Origin: Leptobrachium leishanense
Lineage: Eukaryota; Chordata; Amphibia; Anura; Megophryidae
Length of the DNA: 64,000 nucleotides
Assembly (NCBI GenBank): GCA_009667805.1
Contig: CM019069.1
Coordinates: forward strand, 97,065,204 to 97,129,203
Direction of reading: 5' to 3'
Shown: one piece after another, positions 1-9,834 of the stretch
How the letters are laid out: the number at the start of each line of letters is the position of its first letter
Position numbering within the stretch: the first letter of the stretch is position 1
Notes under the pieces: generated by a model
What the model was told of the DNA's origin: nothing
Seen by the model: the letters and a program-made list of their open reading frames with translations, nothing else
Database searches by the model: none
Position numbers and translations under genes: made by a program

Positions 1-805
1 AGGTGTTTGGTTTCCTGGGTGTTTGTCTTTAAAAGAAAAAAAACCACCAGACTAGTGTATCTGCTCTCTGGTTCACTGAAGGCTGCTTACTTGTGGTGCT
101 AACTGCTGTTAATGTCTTTTCACTAATCCTGGCAGCTTAATGTCTTTTCACTATTCTGCCTCGCTAGCAAAGGTGTGAGGCATGGGTGCTTGAGACTAAC
201 TAAGTGTGTATTGACCAGTACTCACACAATGAAAGTTCAGCAGACAGTGTCAACGCAGCAAAACTGACACGTAGAAAGTGGAATCCAGTTGAAAACTTTA
301 ATGATTAGACTGACAATCTTTGTACTAGTGTATCTTTGTAAAGCAGGTGAACAGACATTAGTTCTGTCCAGCATTGAGCAAAGATGGCTGCTAGTTGACC
401 AGTAAGTACCTTAGAACAAGACTGAACAAAAAGGGGTGGAGCTAGCTGGACACAGCAAGGCTAAGGGAACCCAGCAGGAACAAAATAGCCATGAAACAAC
501 AGCTGCAAGCAGCAAAAGGCAGATTCAACACACAACATTAAAATATACAAATAAACCCTGAGTCATGGGGCATGACACATCCTATTAAGCCAAAAACAGA
601 AAACAAGTAGAAAAAAACAAAAGACCAGCGAAAAAGAAGAAAAAAGCAAAAAAAGCAAAGGAAAAAAAGGTGGGGAACCACACAAACATCCAAAGAAACA
701 TGAAACGAGTCTGTTCCACACCTAGTTCCAATTTATCACTCAAGTAATTCGGAACAATTTGTTTCTTTAGAATGATTAGACTTAAGGCTTTTTTTTTCAT
801 CTACA
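1..805. other. No gene recognised; left flank
   Basis: I see no convincing coding region. A phrase containing taatgtcttttcacta occurs twice in tandem near 110-155. The stretch 585-800 is purine-rich on the plus strand, and its minus-strand reading frame is low-complexity Phe/Lys and not credible as a gene. Confidence 0.6.
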
Positions 806-1150
806 TGATATGGAACCACATGATAATGCTGAACCTGTGGCTGAATCTGCTAATTTTGACACGACTAAATGTCAACCACCAAGTAAGTTTACACCAATGG
901 GTTTTAATATCAATGTGGAGATGTTCATCAAAACTGTGGAATTGGATGTAGATAAATTGAGATGGAGATCCATCCAAAATAGACATCACAATTTATCCTA
1001 TGGAGAACATACAGCATTATGAGAGTTAAAGAATGACTCCACTCTGTCTATTCGCCATGTGGATAAGGGTGGTGCCATTGTAGTGATGGACACCACCCTT
1101 TACCTGCAGGCAATTTAGGACTACTACTTTGTTCAGGGCAAGACTTATCC
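806..1150 (+). pseudogene. Penelope-like element, N-terminal fragment (copy A)
   Basis: The reading frame from 810 ends in a block reading DKGGAIVVMD, followed by a Tyr-Tyr pair. That is the conserved block before the palm of Penelope-like reverse transcriptases, and it aligns by eye with the same block of the fuller element at 13.7 kb. In-frame stops at 1020-1022 and 1116-1118 show it is dead. The frame is cut at about 1150 by the L1-type LINE, whose 13-bp target duplication starts at 1151. The frame stays open for about 30 codons on the far side (12832 onward), but I cannot confirm that this is the same element. It is a paralogue of copy B, not its missing start, because copy B has its own version of this block. 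Confidence 0.6.
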
Positions 1151-1163
1151 ATGTGTCCCTTTT
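1151..1163. repeat. Target-site duplication, left copy, of L1-type LINE
   Basis: The 13 bases ATGTGTCCCTTTT at 1151-1163 recur at 12832-12844. The left copy runs into the poly-T (poly-A on the minus strand) of the LINE, and the right copy follows its truncated 5' end. The exact number of T's is ambiguous because the tail is also T-rich here. Confidence 0.75.
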
Positions 1164-1635
1164 TTTTTTGTTTATTTATTTATTGGGTACTGCAATAATA
1201 CAATAAATTGTCAGTCGCCACAGTGTATAATATCAATAACATATAAAGGTAACCGATATATAAGCCCATTCAAAACCAGTATCCATGTTTTATAATAATG
1301 TAAAAGGGAGAAAAGTAGGAACAGAGATGAAAAGAGAGGAGAGAAAAAAATGGCCCAGCCCAGGGAAAATTAAAAGAAAAAGATTTTAAATACAAGAAAA
1401 ATAATCAGAGACATATACCAATTAGACATGTGCACAGCACAAAATTTCGTTTTGAACTAATGGATTAGTCCTAAAATGCAATTTATTTAGTTGCTAAAGA
1501 AATTCGTTTTCAGTTCTTTAGTATGAAAACTAATTTCATTCATCCGAAAACCAGTGGATACAATTACTATTGTAGTGGCTCTTCAGAGGGCTGAGATCGC
1601 TGCTTGTTACAGTATCTCTCACTCTCAGCACAATG

Positions 1636-1767
1636 TGGGCCATATTACATAGTTGGTGCTAACTTAACCAGAGCTGCTGTAAACTTCCCAGAGCCATTAT
1701 AGCCTATGGAGGTTTTCAGTTTACAACAGCTCTGGTTAAGTTAGCACCAACATTGTAATACTGCCCC
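1636..1767. repeat. Foldback (inverted repeat) inside the hAT-like element
   Basis: The arms at 1653-1685 and 1718-1750 are inverted copies matching at 32 of 33 positions, and weaker pairing extends to 1636 and 1767. The arm phrase TTGGTGCTAACTTAACCAG is very close to the terminal repeat of the element at 40221-41086, so this is probably a much-shortened relative. Confidence 0.75.
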
Positions 1768-1999
1768 GTGTCAGGCAAAGCTGTTACAGTAACTGACTGC
1801 TGCTCATCACAGCGCTCAGAGTTTCAGTAAAACTAGTAAATAATATTTTGATATATAAGAGGTTAGAACAATATTATTTCCTTGTTTTACTGAAACTCTG
1901 AGCGCTGTTGCAGCCAGTTCCTGTAACAACTGAGCCTGATACATTGTACTGAGAGATAATGTAACAAGCAGCCGATCTCAGCGCTCACAGCCACTGCAT

Positions 2000-2310
2000 T
2001 TAAAGGGCTAAAAAAAGGGCTCCTCTCTGTATAATGTTTAGAACATCCTCCTGTATTAATTAATACCCCTCTCTGTATAACGTATACAACATCCACCTGC
2101 ATTAATTAATACCCCTCTCTGTATACTATATAGAACATCCTCCTGAATTAATTAATGTCCCTCTCTGTATAGAACATCCTCCTCAATTTATACCTTTCTC
2201 TGTATAATGTATATAACATCCTCCTGCATTAATACCCCTCTCTGTATAATGTATAGAACATCCTCCTGCATTAATTAATGCCCCTCTCTGTATAGAACAT
2301 CCTACTGCAT
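2000..2310. repeat. Degenerate tandem repeat of about 45-60 bp
   Basis: The phrase CCTCTCTGTATA followed by AGAACATCCTCCTG and TTAATTAAT recurs about seven times with indels. It lies inside the hAT-like element. The minus-strand reading frames over it (repeated IHYTE words) are products of the repeat, not genes. Confidence 0.7.
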
Positions 2311-2683
2311 TGGCATGTGGAGGGTGCAGAACTTCGGATGTTGTGATGTTGCGCTCTTCATTGCTGGTCTCCTTCACTCATCAATGTAATGTCACAAAAA
2401 GGACTGAAACTAAAATGTAATGCATTTTATTTTAGTTTCTTTCGTTTTTTGTACTGAGCAGTTTCGTTTCTCTTGAGTCATACGAAAACTAAATTATCCC
2501 AAAATTCGAACTAAATCGTTTTAGTACTAAAACGAATGCACATGTCTAATACCAATCCTCTAACCTATAACAACAACCAGGATATATGGAAACTTTACAT
2601 TCCTGAGTCCAGCCAAGGTCCCCATGTTTTATGATAAGATGTCAGCGAGTGGCGGACAAGAGTTGTCAATTCATCCATAATTT

Positions 2684-3650
2684 TCATGTCCCTAACCTAA
2701 CATAGACTCTAGCGGTGCAGGGAAACTTGGGTTGTTTCCACGTTTCGGCCACCGCTCTCCGTGTTGCAAGTGTAATCTTAGCCATTAATCTATTATCATA
2801 AAATGTAAGATCAGGGACCGGTCTGGACAACAGGAAAGTCCATGGATCCAAAGGTACAATTTTACTCAATACACAAAATAATATATCCCGGATCTCAATC
2901 CAGAAACTAATAATAAAAGGACAAGTCCACCACATATGATAATATAAACCCCACATTTGACACTACTCACGCCAACATGTATCCGGAATAGCAGTATTCA
3001 TATGGGCTAATTGAATGGGGGTTATGTACCAACGCATAACAGCCTTTACTGCCTGTTCCTGTAAAGAAGTACATATAGAAACCGAGCCAGACATTTCCCA
3101 GATGTTTTGCTAATCCTCTGTATCCAGTGTTTCCCCAATATCAGACTCCCAAGATCCCAAGAACGTATGTATGTTAACTCCTTCCAGTCCAATAACGAGG
3201 TGAGAAGTTGGTATAAAAAGGATATAAGGCCTTTTGGATAGGTCCCATCTCTACAAAGACGTTCAAAGTGGGACATCTCTGCTGTTGCCGCCATTTTGAT
3301 GTGTGGGCGAGTTGCATAAGATCTTATTTGTAGAGTTCGTATAAAAGGAAGGTCTGAATCAGATGGTATCTGTAATAAAATTCTTTTGGGATAAAGATGG
3401 TACAGCCTGCACACACCTAAATTCAGTAAATACTTAAATGGTTCACTAATAAGTCCGGGCGTAAAATCCTTGGTGCCAAAGATTGGAGACATTGGAGAGG
3501 GAAAAGAAGTTAACTCACACTTCGTGACAGTTTATACCAAAGACGCAAGGAATTTAATATAGCTGGGCACGTTGTAGTAAGTGTGGGGCGATGTTCTCTA
3601 GTGGACCATATCCAATATTGTAATACATTTGGAAGCATGAGAGAAGTATC
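2684..3650 (-). pseudogene. L1-type ORF2, C-terminal region (broken)
   Basis: The minus-strand frames contain LRLWYKL near 3530 and YHMWWTCPFIISFW near 2900. The latter is the WW-CP-FW signature of the C-terminal domain of L1-type ORF2 proteins. The protein is split across at least three frames: 3510-3650, 3046-3492 and 2684-2956. It would follow directly on the segment ending at about 8038, because the L2/CR1-type LINE separates the two halves. ORF2 would be the endonuclease and reverse transcriptase of the LINE, and this copy cannot encode it. Confidence 0.7.
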
Positions 3651-3679
3651 TATATGCAATCTTGATTTTTTTTTTTTCA

Positions 3680-4035
3680 GCACACACCCCAACCTCACTC
3701 AGTGCTTGCACCAGGCCCTTGCACAGAACAACTCAGTACCCTCATCCAGCTGGACTTTCCACAATGAGGCATCTTGTGTAGAGGCTCCATTCACTGAAGC
3801 ACACACCCCAACCTCACTCAGTGCTTGCACCAGGCCCTTGCACAGAACAACTCAGTACCCTCATCCAGCTGGACTTTCCACAATGAGGCATCTTGTGTAG
3901 AGGCTCCATTCACTGAAGCACACACCCCCCTCACTCAGTGCTTGCACCAGGCCCTTGCACAGAACAACTCAGTACCCTCATCCAGCTGGACTTTCCACAA
4001 TGAGGCATCTTGTGTAGAGGCTCCATTCACTGAAG
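3680..4035 (+). repeat. Three tandem 119-bp 5'-UTR units
   Basis: Units begin with GCACACACCCC at 3680, 3799 and 3918; the third is about 2 bp shorter near its start. Each contains TGCTTGCACCAGGCCCTTG and ends in CATTCACTGAAG. A fourth, partial unit lies at 4407-4485. The array starts right after a T-tract ending in CAG. Tandem 5' units of this kind act as promoter monomers in some other LINEs; that role here is inference. Confidence 0.9.
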
Positions 4036-4400
4036 GTGATCTTATATTTCTACGTCTCACATAGCTTAATGCATTTTGTTTTTGATGTATATTATGTTAA
4101 CTCTGTAATATCACTGTATGTGTTTGTATGTGTGTGATACATATATATATATGTGTGTGTGTATGTATGTATAATATATATATAATATATATGTATGGCA
4201 CACAAGTGTATCTTTATATGTATTTGAATTGTTGCAATGCTATCTGAATTCTACATTTTCTACCCATTTGTTCTAAATCTGCAATTCTGCCAAATGCCCT
4301 GTTCAACGAACCTTACCTTTTATTGCCCCCTACAAACTCCCCCCTAAGTTCGTCGACAGTTTCAACCCAATGTGATGCTATTTGCAATCTTGATTTTTTT
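4036..4400 (+). other. 5'-UTR spacer with a TG/TA microsatellite
   Basis: This spacer sits between the 119-bp array and the partial fourth unit. It contains a TG/TA-rich tract at 4115-4195 and ends with GCAATCTTGATTTTT-TTTTCAG. The same boundary sequence precedes the first unit at about 3655-3680, so the element start region is duplicated. Confidence 0.7.
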
Positions 4401-4406
4401 TTTTCA

Positions 4407-4485
4407 GCACACACCCCAACCTCACTTAGTGCTTGCACCAGGCCCTTGCACAGAACAACTCAGTACCCTCATCCAGCTGGACTTT
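4407..4485 (+). repeat. Partial fourth 5'-UTR unit
   Basis: It matches the first 75-80 bases of the 119-bp unit (one T for C change, CTTAGTGC) and then diverges into the C-rich leader region at about 4486. Confidence 0.85.
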
Positions 4486-4627
4486 GCTCCCGCCCACCCT
4501 CCCCTCACCCACCCACCCCATTTTTCATTTGATATATACCCAACTAATTGATCATGTGATATCGCAGCAACCTACACCATTTACCTCTCTATTTCCTGTT
4601 TACTCACCTCCAACACCTTTCACTATA

Positions 4628-4960
4628 ATGTTTATCCCACTATTGCTTCTCTTTTCTTTATCATCCCTTCTCTCTAAAGCTACTCTCTCCTTCTATACAC
4701 CTTTCCAATTGCCCCAGGATGGAAAACCAGTGCCAATACACCACAGCCTGCTCAGTTCTTTTAACCTATCAGCTGAGTGCTGGTGGAGAGTGTTAAAATC
4801 CAGCCCTCCTACCCCCACACAAAGATTTAAAACTCTGCAACCACATTATCAAAAGAAAACACTGTCCAAATTCCTATTTATTCTGCTACTTTCCCTGGCA
4901 AACGATGTGGAAACTAACCCTGGTCCTATAGGTGACACAACCTTTAGTCTCCCCACTTAA
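4628..4960 (+). CDS. LINE ORF2 leader peptide ending in a 2A ribosome-skipping motif
   Basis: From the ATG at 4628 to the last Pro codon of the motif is exactly 100 residues. The frame is open further upstream to 4433, but that part is translated 5'-UTR repeat, so I prefer 4628. The first 20 residues are strongly hydrophobic (MFIPLLLLFSLSSLL), like a signal sequence. Residues about 85-100 end in LSLANDVETNPGP, and the core DVETNPGP is at 4904-4927. In known 2A sequences the ribosome fails to link the last Gly to the following Pro and then continues, so this would release the leader and start the downstream protein with Pro. 2A motifs just before the endonuclease have been described in some LINEs of this type. 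Ten codons after the motif an in-frame TAA (4958-4960) now ends the frame, and the endonuclease continues in the same frame straight after it. Confidence 0.7.
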   Translation: MFIPLLLLFSLSSLLSKATLSFYTPFQLPQDGKPVPIHHSLLSSFNLSAECWWRVLKSSPPTPTQRFKTLQPHYQKKTLSKFLFILLLSLANDVETNPGPIGDTTFSLPT

Positions 4961-7837
4961 AAAGGCCTCTCATTTGTGCACTGTAACATCCGCAGTTTAC
5001 TCCCTAAATTGGATGAGCTTCAGGCTTGGTGTTGTTATTACAAACCCAAAATCATTGTGCTCACAGAGTCATGGTTAACCCCAAAAGTACCAGACTCTGC
5101 CATATCAATACAGGGGTATTCATGTTTTAGAAAAGACAGAGCAAAGAGAGGAGGGGGAATTGTTATTTATGTTGAGGAGTCCATAAAGTTCACCCCCTTA
5201 CAGACTTCTAGCTCTCCTGTCACCTTTGATTTCTTCTCTGGTATAATTGAGATCCCATTCAGTAAATCAATCATTGTTGCTGGGTTCTATCGCCCACCGA
5301 GCTCTCCAGTGCACTCCCTCTCTGACATATCTCAAATCCTTAATAACCTACTTGCCCAAAACAAAAAAGTGAACTGCTGGTCCTTGGCGATTTTAATACA
5401 GATTGGCTAAATCCTAAAAACAATAAACACTGCTCGCTGTTTAAAACTTTGCAGCTAACTCAATTAATCTCCTCCCCAACTCGCATTAATATGAAAAGCC
5501 CCAACCATACCTTGTTGGACTGGATTCTCTCCTCATCTCCTGATAGAATACAGGAGGCAGGCGTGCTTGCTAATAGCTTTAGTGACCATTGTCTAGTGTA
5601 CTGCGTGCGCAAAATTAAGGCCTTGAAATCTTCCCCAAAGGTAATAACCACCAGGTCTTTCAAGAAATTTATTCTTGAATCCTTCCTAAGTGATCTCAAA
5701 CAGCTCCCCTGGTACAGGCTAAACCTAATCCCAGACCTAGACTGTGCAGTTGAATACTTTCAGTCTGAGCTCCTGCAAGTCTGGAATTCCCATGCCCCGC
5801 TGCGTAAAGTGCGAGTAAAAGGGACTCATCTCCCCTGGGTTACAGCTGATCTTACACTAATGTACCAGCTTAGAGATTCACGGTGGTCAAATTTCAAGAG
5901 TACTGGTTCCATGAACGATCACTACGAATACCGAAAATGTCGGAATGAATGCACAAAACAAACAAAAATGGCCAAAGCCCATTACTTCAATGAAAATCTA
6001 AACAATAACATCTCAAACCCTAGAAACTTTTGGAGAACCATAAGTAACATACAAGCACCCCCAGTCCACTCCCAGCCAGCTGCTGTCAAAGTAAACAACC
6101 AAACCCTGCAACACCCGCTAGATGTAGCAAATGCCTTTAATGATTATTTTGTTGGATGTGCCACCACTTTGATTGCCAAGCTAGGAAATGACATGCAATC
6201 AGAGAGGCCTCATGCAGGTCAGGCCCCAACAACTGTGCAAAGTCCCTGTATCACACAGGAATTCAGTTTTAGACCAGTGCCTGTCAGTGTCGTTACTAAA
6301 CTTCTCCGTAAGCAAAAAATGAAATACCAGTCTGGACCTGATCAAATACCAGCAATGCTGCTGAAAATCAGTGCGCCAGCAATTGCAAATCCAGTCGCAA
6401 CCCTAATAAATGAGTCACTGGCAACTGGTTACATACCCAAGCTCTGGAAGACTGCAAGAGTGGTACCTATCCATAAAAGTGGGGACAGTACTTTGGTATC
6501 CAACTACCGTCCGATATCGTTGCTCCCTGTAATGTCAAAAGTCTTGGAAAAATGTGTCTACACACAATTACGTGATTATTATCAATATTGGAACTACTTA
6601 ACCCCGGATCAATCAGGCTTTCGACCAAATCACTCAACCACAACCGCCCTTTTAAAAGTCTGCAATGATATCCAAGCTGGGATGGAACAAGGAAACCTAA
6701 CTGGAGCCATCTTCCTTGATTTTGCCAAGGCCTTTGACACAGTAGACCATGGCATCTTGTTAGAAAAACTTAAAAACTCTGGCATTGGTGATCGCACGCT
6801 AACCTGGTTTCAATCATATGTATCCGACCGATCACAATATGTGTCAATTTCTGGCAGCTCCTCCCTCCGCTCCCAGTCACTTGCGGTGTACCCCAAGGCT
6901 CAGTACTAGGCCCCTGCTATTCACAATATTCATAAATGATCTGCCCAACGTCTGCAAAGCCTCAACTGTACATATGTACGCAGACGACACTGTGATCTAT
7001 ACCAGCAAACCAAATCTCCCGCAGCTGGAGGCCGTGCTGCAAGAACAATTCACAGAGGTAGAAAAGTGGATCAAAAACAACAAACTTTTTTTAAATACTG
7101 ACAAAACTGTAACGATGCTCTTTGGAACAGCACCTAAACTACACAAATTGCAAAATCCCCATCTATGTGTTGGGACAATATCAAATGGCACACTGACCAC
7201 AGTCACTTCTCTCAAATATCTAGGTATGTGGTTGGACCCTAATCTATCCTTTGGCCCCCACATCGAAAAACTCTCATCTAAACTTTACCCCAAACTAGGT
7301 GCCCTGTACAGAAACAAATCCTGCCTGAGTCCCGCGGTAAGAAAGCAGATTGTACAGCAAATGCTTATGCCGGCTATTGATTACGGAGATGTAGTGTATG
7401 CAGCCGCCCCGCAAACACACCTTCATAAACTTACTACACTGTATAACTCATTCTGCCGCTTTGCGCTACAATGTAACTACATGACCCACCATTGTGACAT
7501 GTTAAAACAGCTAAACTGGCCATCGCTAGAATCCAGACGCACCCTTCACCTTTCCAGCCTGGTGTTTAAGAGCATCTCTGGGAAGCTGCCACCCTACCTG
7601 AATAGACTGCTTCCCCCAGCAGCTCCCTCATCCTATAACCTCCGATCCAGGACCAGCACCTTACTTGCAATACCACAATACAAAAAGACAGTGGCTCGGT
7701 CCTCATTTTCCTACAGAGCACCACAATTATGGAATAACCTCCCAGACACCATCAAATCTTCCACCAGTCTTAAGTCACTCAAAATTTCCCTGTTAACATA
7801 CCTCAATACAGAATGCACCTGTAAACATGTAACCTAG
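4961..7837 (+). pseudogene. LINE ORF2: AP endonuclease + reverse transcriptase (broken)
   Basis: The endonuclease begins FVHCNIRSLLPKLDEL and has TESWL (about 5065) and GDFNTDW (about 5390, reached only after a frame change). LLDWIL and SDHC (about 5518 and 5581) carry the late catalytic Asp and His. The RT has SGPDQIP, YRPISLLPV, FLDFAKAFDTVDH (about 6713), GVPQGSVLGP (about 6885) and the catalytic YADD (about 6975). The tail has YNLRSR and RAPQLWNNLP. Frame 2 breaks near 5380 into frame 1. GVPQGSVLGP is read only in frame 3, and the frame returns to 2 near 6912. Together with the TAA at 4958 this makes one stop and three frame breaks. Catalytic residues are otherwise intact, so the copy looks fairly young. 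Product in life: nicks target DNA and copies the LINE RNA there. Confidence 0.85.
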
Positions 7838-8037
7838 TGACTATATTTCCTACATATTTATTTTCTCTGTTAATCTGTATATTTGTGTTGTTAATATCTT
7901 ACATTGTATTACTTTGTATTTCTGTAAATGTAACACTTCAATGTACTTGAACCCAGGACATACTTGAAAACGAGAGAAATCTCAATGTATCCTTCCTGGT
8001 AAAATCCTTTATAAATAAAAAATAAATAAATAAATAA
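7838..8037 (+). other. LINE 3' UTR and microsatellite-like tail
   Basis: It contains GAACCCAGGACATACTTG, then GAGAAATCTCAATGTATCC and CTTCCTGGTAAAATCC, and ends in ATAAATAAA repeats. This block is repeated elsewhere in the window (39098-39170 minus, 39793-39908 plus, 54282-54341 plus) and is probably what the RT recognises. Confidence 0.85.
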
Positions 8038-9830
8038 CCCAGCGACGAGTGCCCCTAGGGAGATGCCACGCCACAATTTGTGCTAGTTGAACAGCATAGT
8101 AATATGAGATAAAGCATGGTAGTCCCAGACCCCCACGATCTTTTAGGTCTATAGAGTATGTGTCGTGCCACCCGTCTACATTTCCCCCGCCCATATGAAT
8201 ATCAATAGAACGTTGCAATGCAGTGAAATCCTCCGATTTTATGGCTAACGGTAGAGTTTGGAAAAAGTATAAAATCCGGGTAAGAACATTCATTTTAATA
8301 CAGTTTATCCTGCCAATCCATGAAATCATATATCTGTCCCAACATTCCAAATCCTTTTTAATTGATGTCAAAGGGATAGATAATTCACTGTATATAAGGT
8401 TGAATAACAGGAAGTTAAACGGGTGCCTAAATATGTAATCCCACCTTCAGAAATCTGTATTAAGGCAGAGTTGGTAATGCCTACCATTTCTTGTGGCGAG
8501 AGTGCGACCGGTAAGGCCTCAGACTTAGTTACATTGATCTTATATCCTGATAAAGCCGCATACTCAGACAGTTAAAACCCGGGGCAAAGATGACAAAGGG
8601 TGAGTCAAAGATAATAAGACATCATTCACATAAGTCGATAGTTTGTAGGTATCTCTTCCTACCTGGAGCCCGGTGACAAGAGGGTCCTTCTTAATCATCT
8701 GTAGTAGAGGTTCCAGGAAAAGAGTGAATAATATGGAAGATAAAGGGCAACCTTGTCTAGTTCCATTGTGAACCCAAAATGGGACCTTAACTGCCCCAGG
8801 TATCTGTGCTCCAGGAGAGTTGTATAGTGCCATTATCATCTGCACAAAAGAAATGGGGCATCTTAGGTGTTTGAGTAATGTAAAAAGAAAAGGCCATTCT
8901 GCTCTATCAAAAGCTTTCTCAGCATCCAAAGATACAAAAACGGTAGGAATATGTTGTGAGGCAGCAAATCAGATAAGATTCTCTGCGTGTGTTATCATAT
9001 GCGTGACGCCCTGATATAAAACCCACCTGATCCGGCAAAATTAAAAGCGAAAGAAAGGGGTCCAAACGCCTAGCTAGTATTTTAGCCATTATTTTTATAT
9101 CTGTGTTTAAGAGAGAAATCGGTTGATAATTATTAATAGCTACAGGGTCCTTCCCAGGTTTAGGAAGAAGGATTACGGAGGCCAAGAGTGACTCCTCGGG
9201 AAAAAGTCTCCCTCCCTTGTCTCATTAAAGAGGCAACATAAAAAAGGCGTCAAAACAGAGCAAAAAAACCTTATAATATTGACATGTAAAGCCATCTGGA
9301 CCTGGAGCCTGATGGGGTTTCATTAAACCAATAATGGTTCCTACCTCCTCTTCAGTAATAGGTAATGCCAATATATCAGATTGCGCCTCACTAAGGGATG
9401 GGACTGCAATATTATATAGATAGGAGTTGATATCTTCCCGTAATGTAAGGTTATCTAAAGTGTGTGTAGGAGAGTGCCCGTAAAGTTCTGTAAAATATAT
9501 CGTAAAAGCATCTCTAATATTTTCCGGTGTTTTATGTATCTGTCCTCTTTTGTCTTTAATCAAAGGAATCAAGTGGTTTTACCTCTCGGTCTTAAGGTCC
9601 TGGCTAAAATAGTATCAATTTTATTGGCTAGTCTGTAATATTGTCTACGAGACCATAGAAGCGATCGGCTCACATCCTCCAAAAATAGTTTATTAAGATC
9701 TTGTCAGATACGCATGAATTGTGATGATGTATCTGCTGTTGGAGTATGTTTATGTAGATGCTCTAGGCGTTGAAGGGTAGTCTGAAGGGTGCAGATAGAG
9801 TCATATTTCTGTCTTTTGTGATAAGATGCT
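8038..9830 (-). pseudogene. L1-type ORF2, reverse-transcriptase region (broken)
   Basis: Minus-strand pieces in order are: 9572-9225 (PHQAPGPDGFTCQYYK, the RT entry motif); 9185-8919 (NNYQPISLLNTDIKIMAKI); 8929-8564 (DAEKAFDRAEWPF and NGTRQGCPLSSILF); and 8371-8038 (ISWIGRINCIKMNVL, WHLPRGTRRW). The catalytic YADD box reads YVND, so its first essential Asp is now Asn and the enzyme would be dead even without the frame breaks. The coding frame stops at 8038, where the L2/CR1-type LINE is inserted, and resumes at about 3650. Upstream it is split from the endonuclease by the TTAA element. Confidence 0.8.
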
Positions 9831-9834
9831 TGAT

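Larger units (their letters stand above)
1423..2548. mobile_element. hAT-like non-autonomous DNA transposon
   Basis: The left end reads TAGACATGTGCAC and the right end is the complement of TAGACATGTGCATTCG, giving terminal inverted repeats of about 12 bp. The 8-bp sequence ATACCAAT occurs directly outside both ends (1415-1422 and 2549-2556), which fits the 8-bp duplication of the hAT superfamily. Subterminal DNA is rich in TTTCGTTTT-like motifs in both orientations. The interior holds direct repeats of the phrase CCCCTCTCTGTATAATGTATA (shorter variants at 2020-2300) and a foldback at 1636-1767. No transposase is encoded. Confidence 0.8.
3653..8037 (+). mobile_element. L2/CR1-type LINE with 5' tandem repeats and a 2A motif
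   Basis: In order it has: a 5' UTR with three tandem 119-bp units plus a later partial unit; a leader ORF ending in a 2A motif; an AP endonuclease; a reverse transcriptase; a C-terminal tail with YNLRSR and FSYRAPQLWNNLP motifs typical of CR1/L2-type LINEs; and a 3' UTR ending in (ATAAA)n at about 8037. It sits inside the L1-type ORF2, whose coding frame resumes right after the tail. No clear target duplication is visible, which is usual for this group. The same 3' tail occurs at 39.1, 39.8 and 54.3 kb, so the family is dispersed. The clade name is from motif memory only. Confidence 0.8.

Noticed and set aside
585..800. 71-residue Phe/Leu-rich minus-strand frame
   Set aside because: Low complexity, caused by a purine-rich plus strand.
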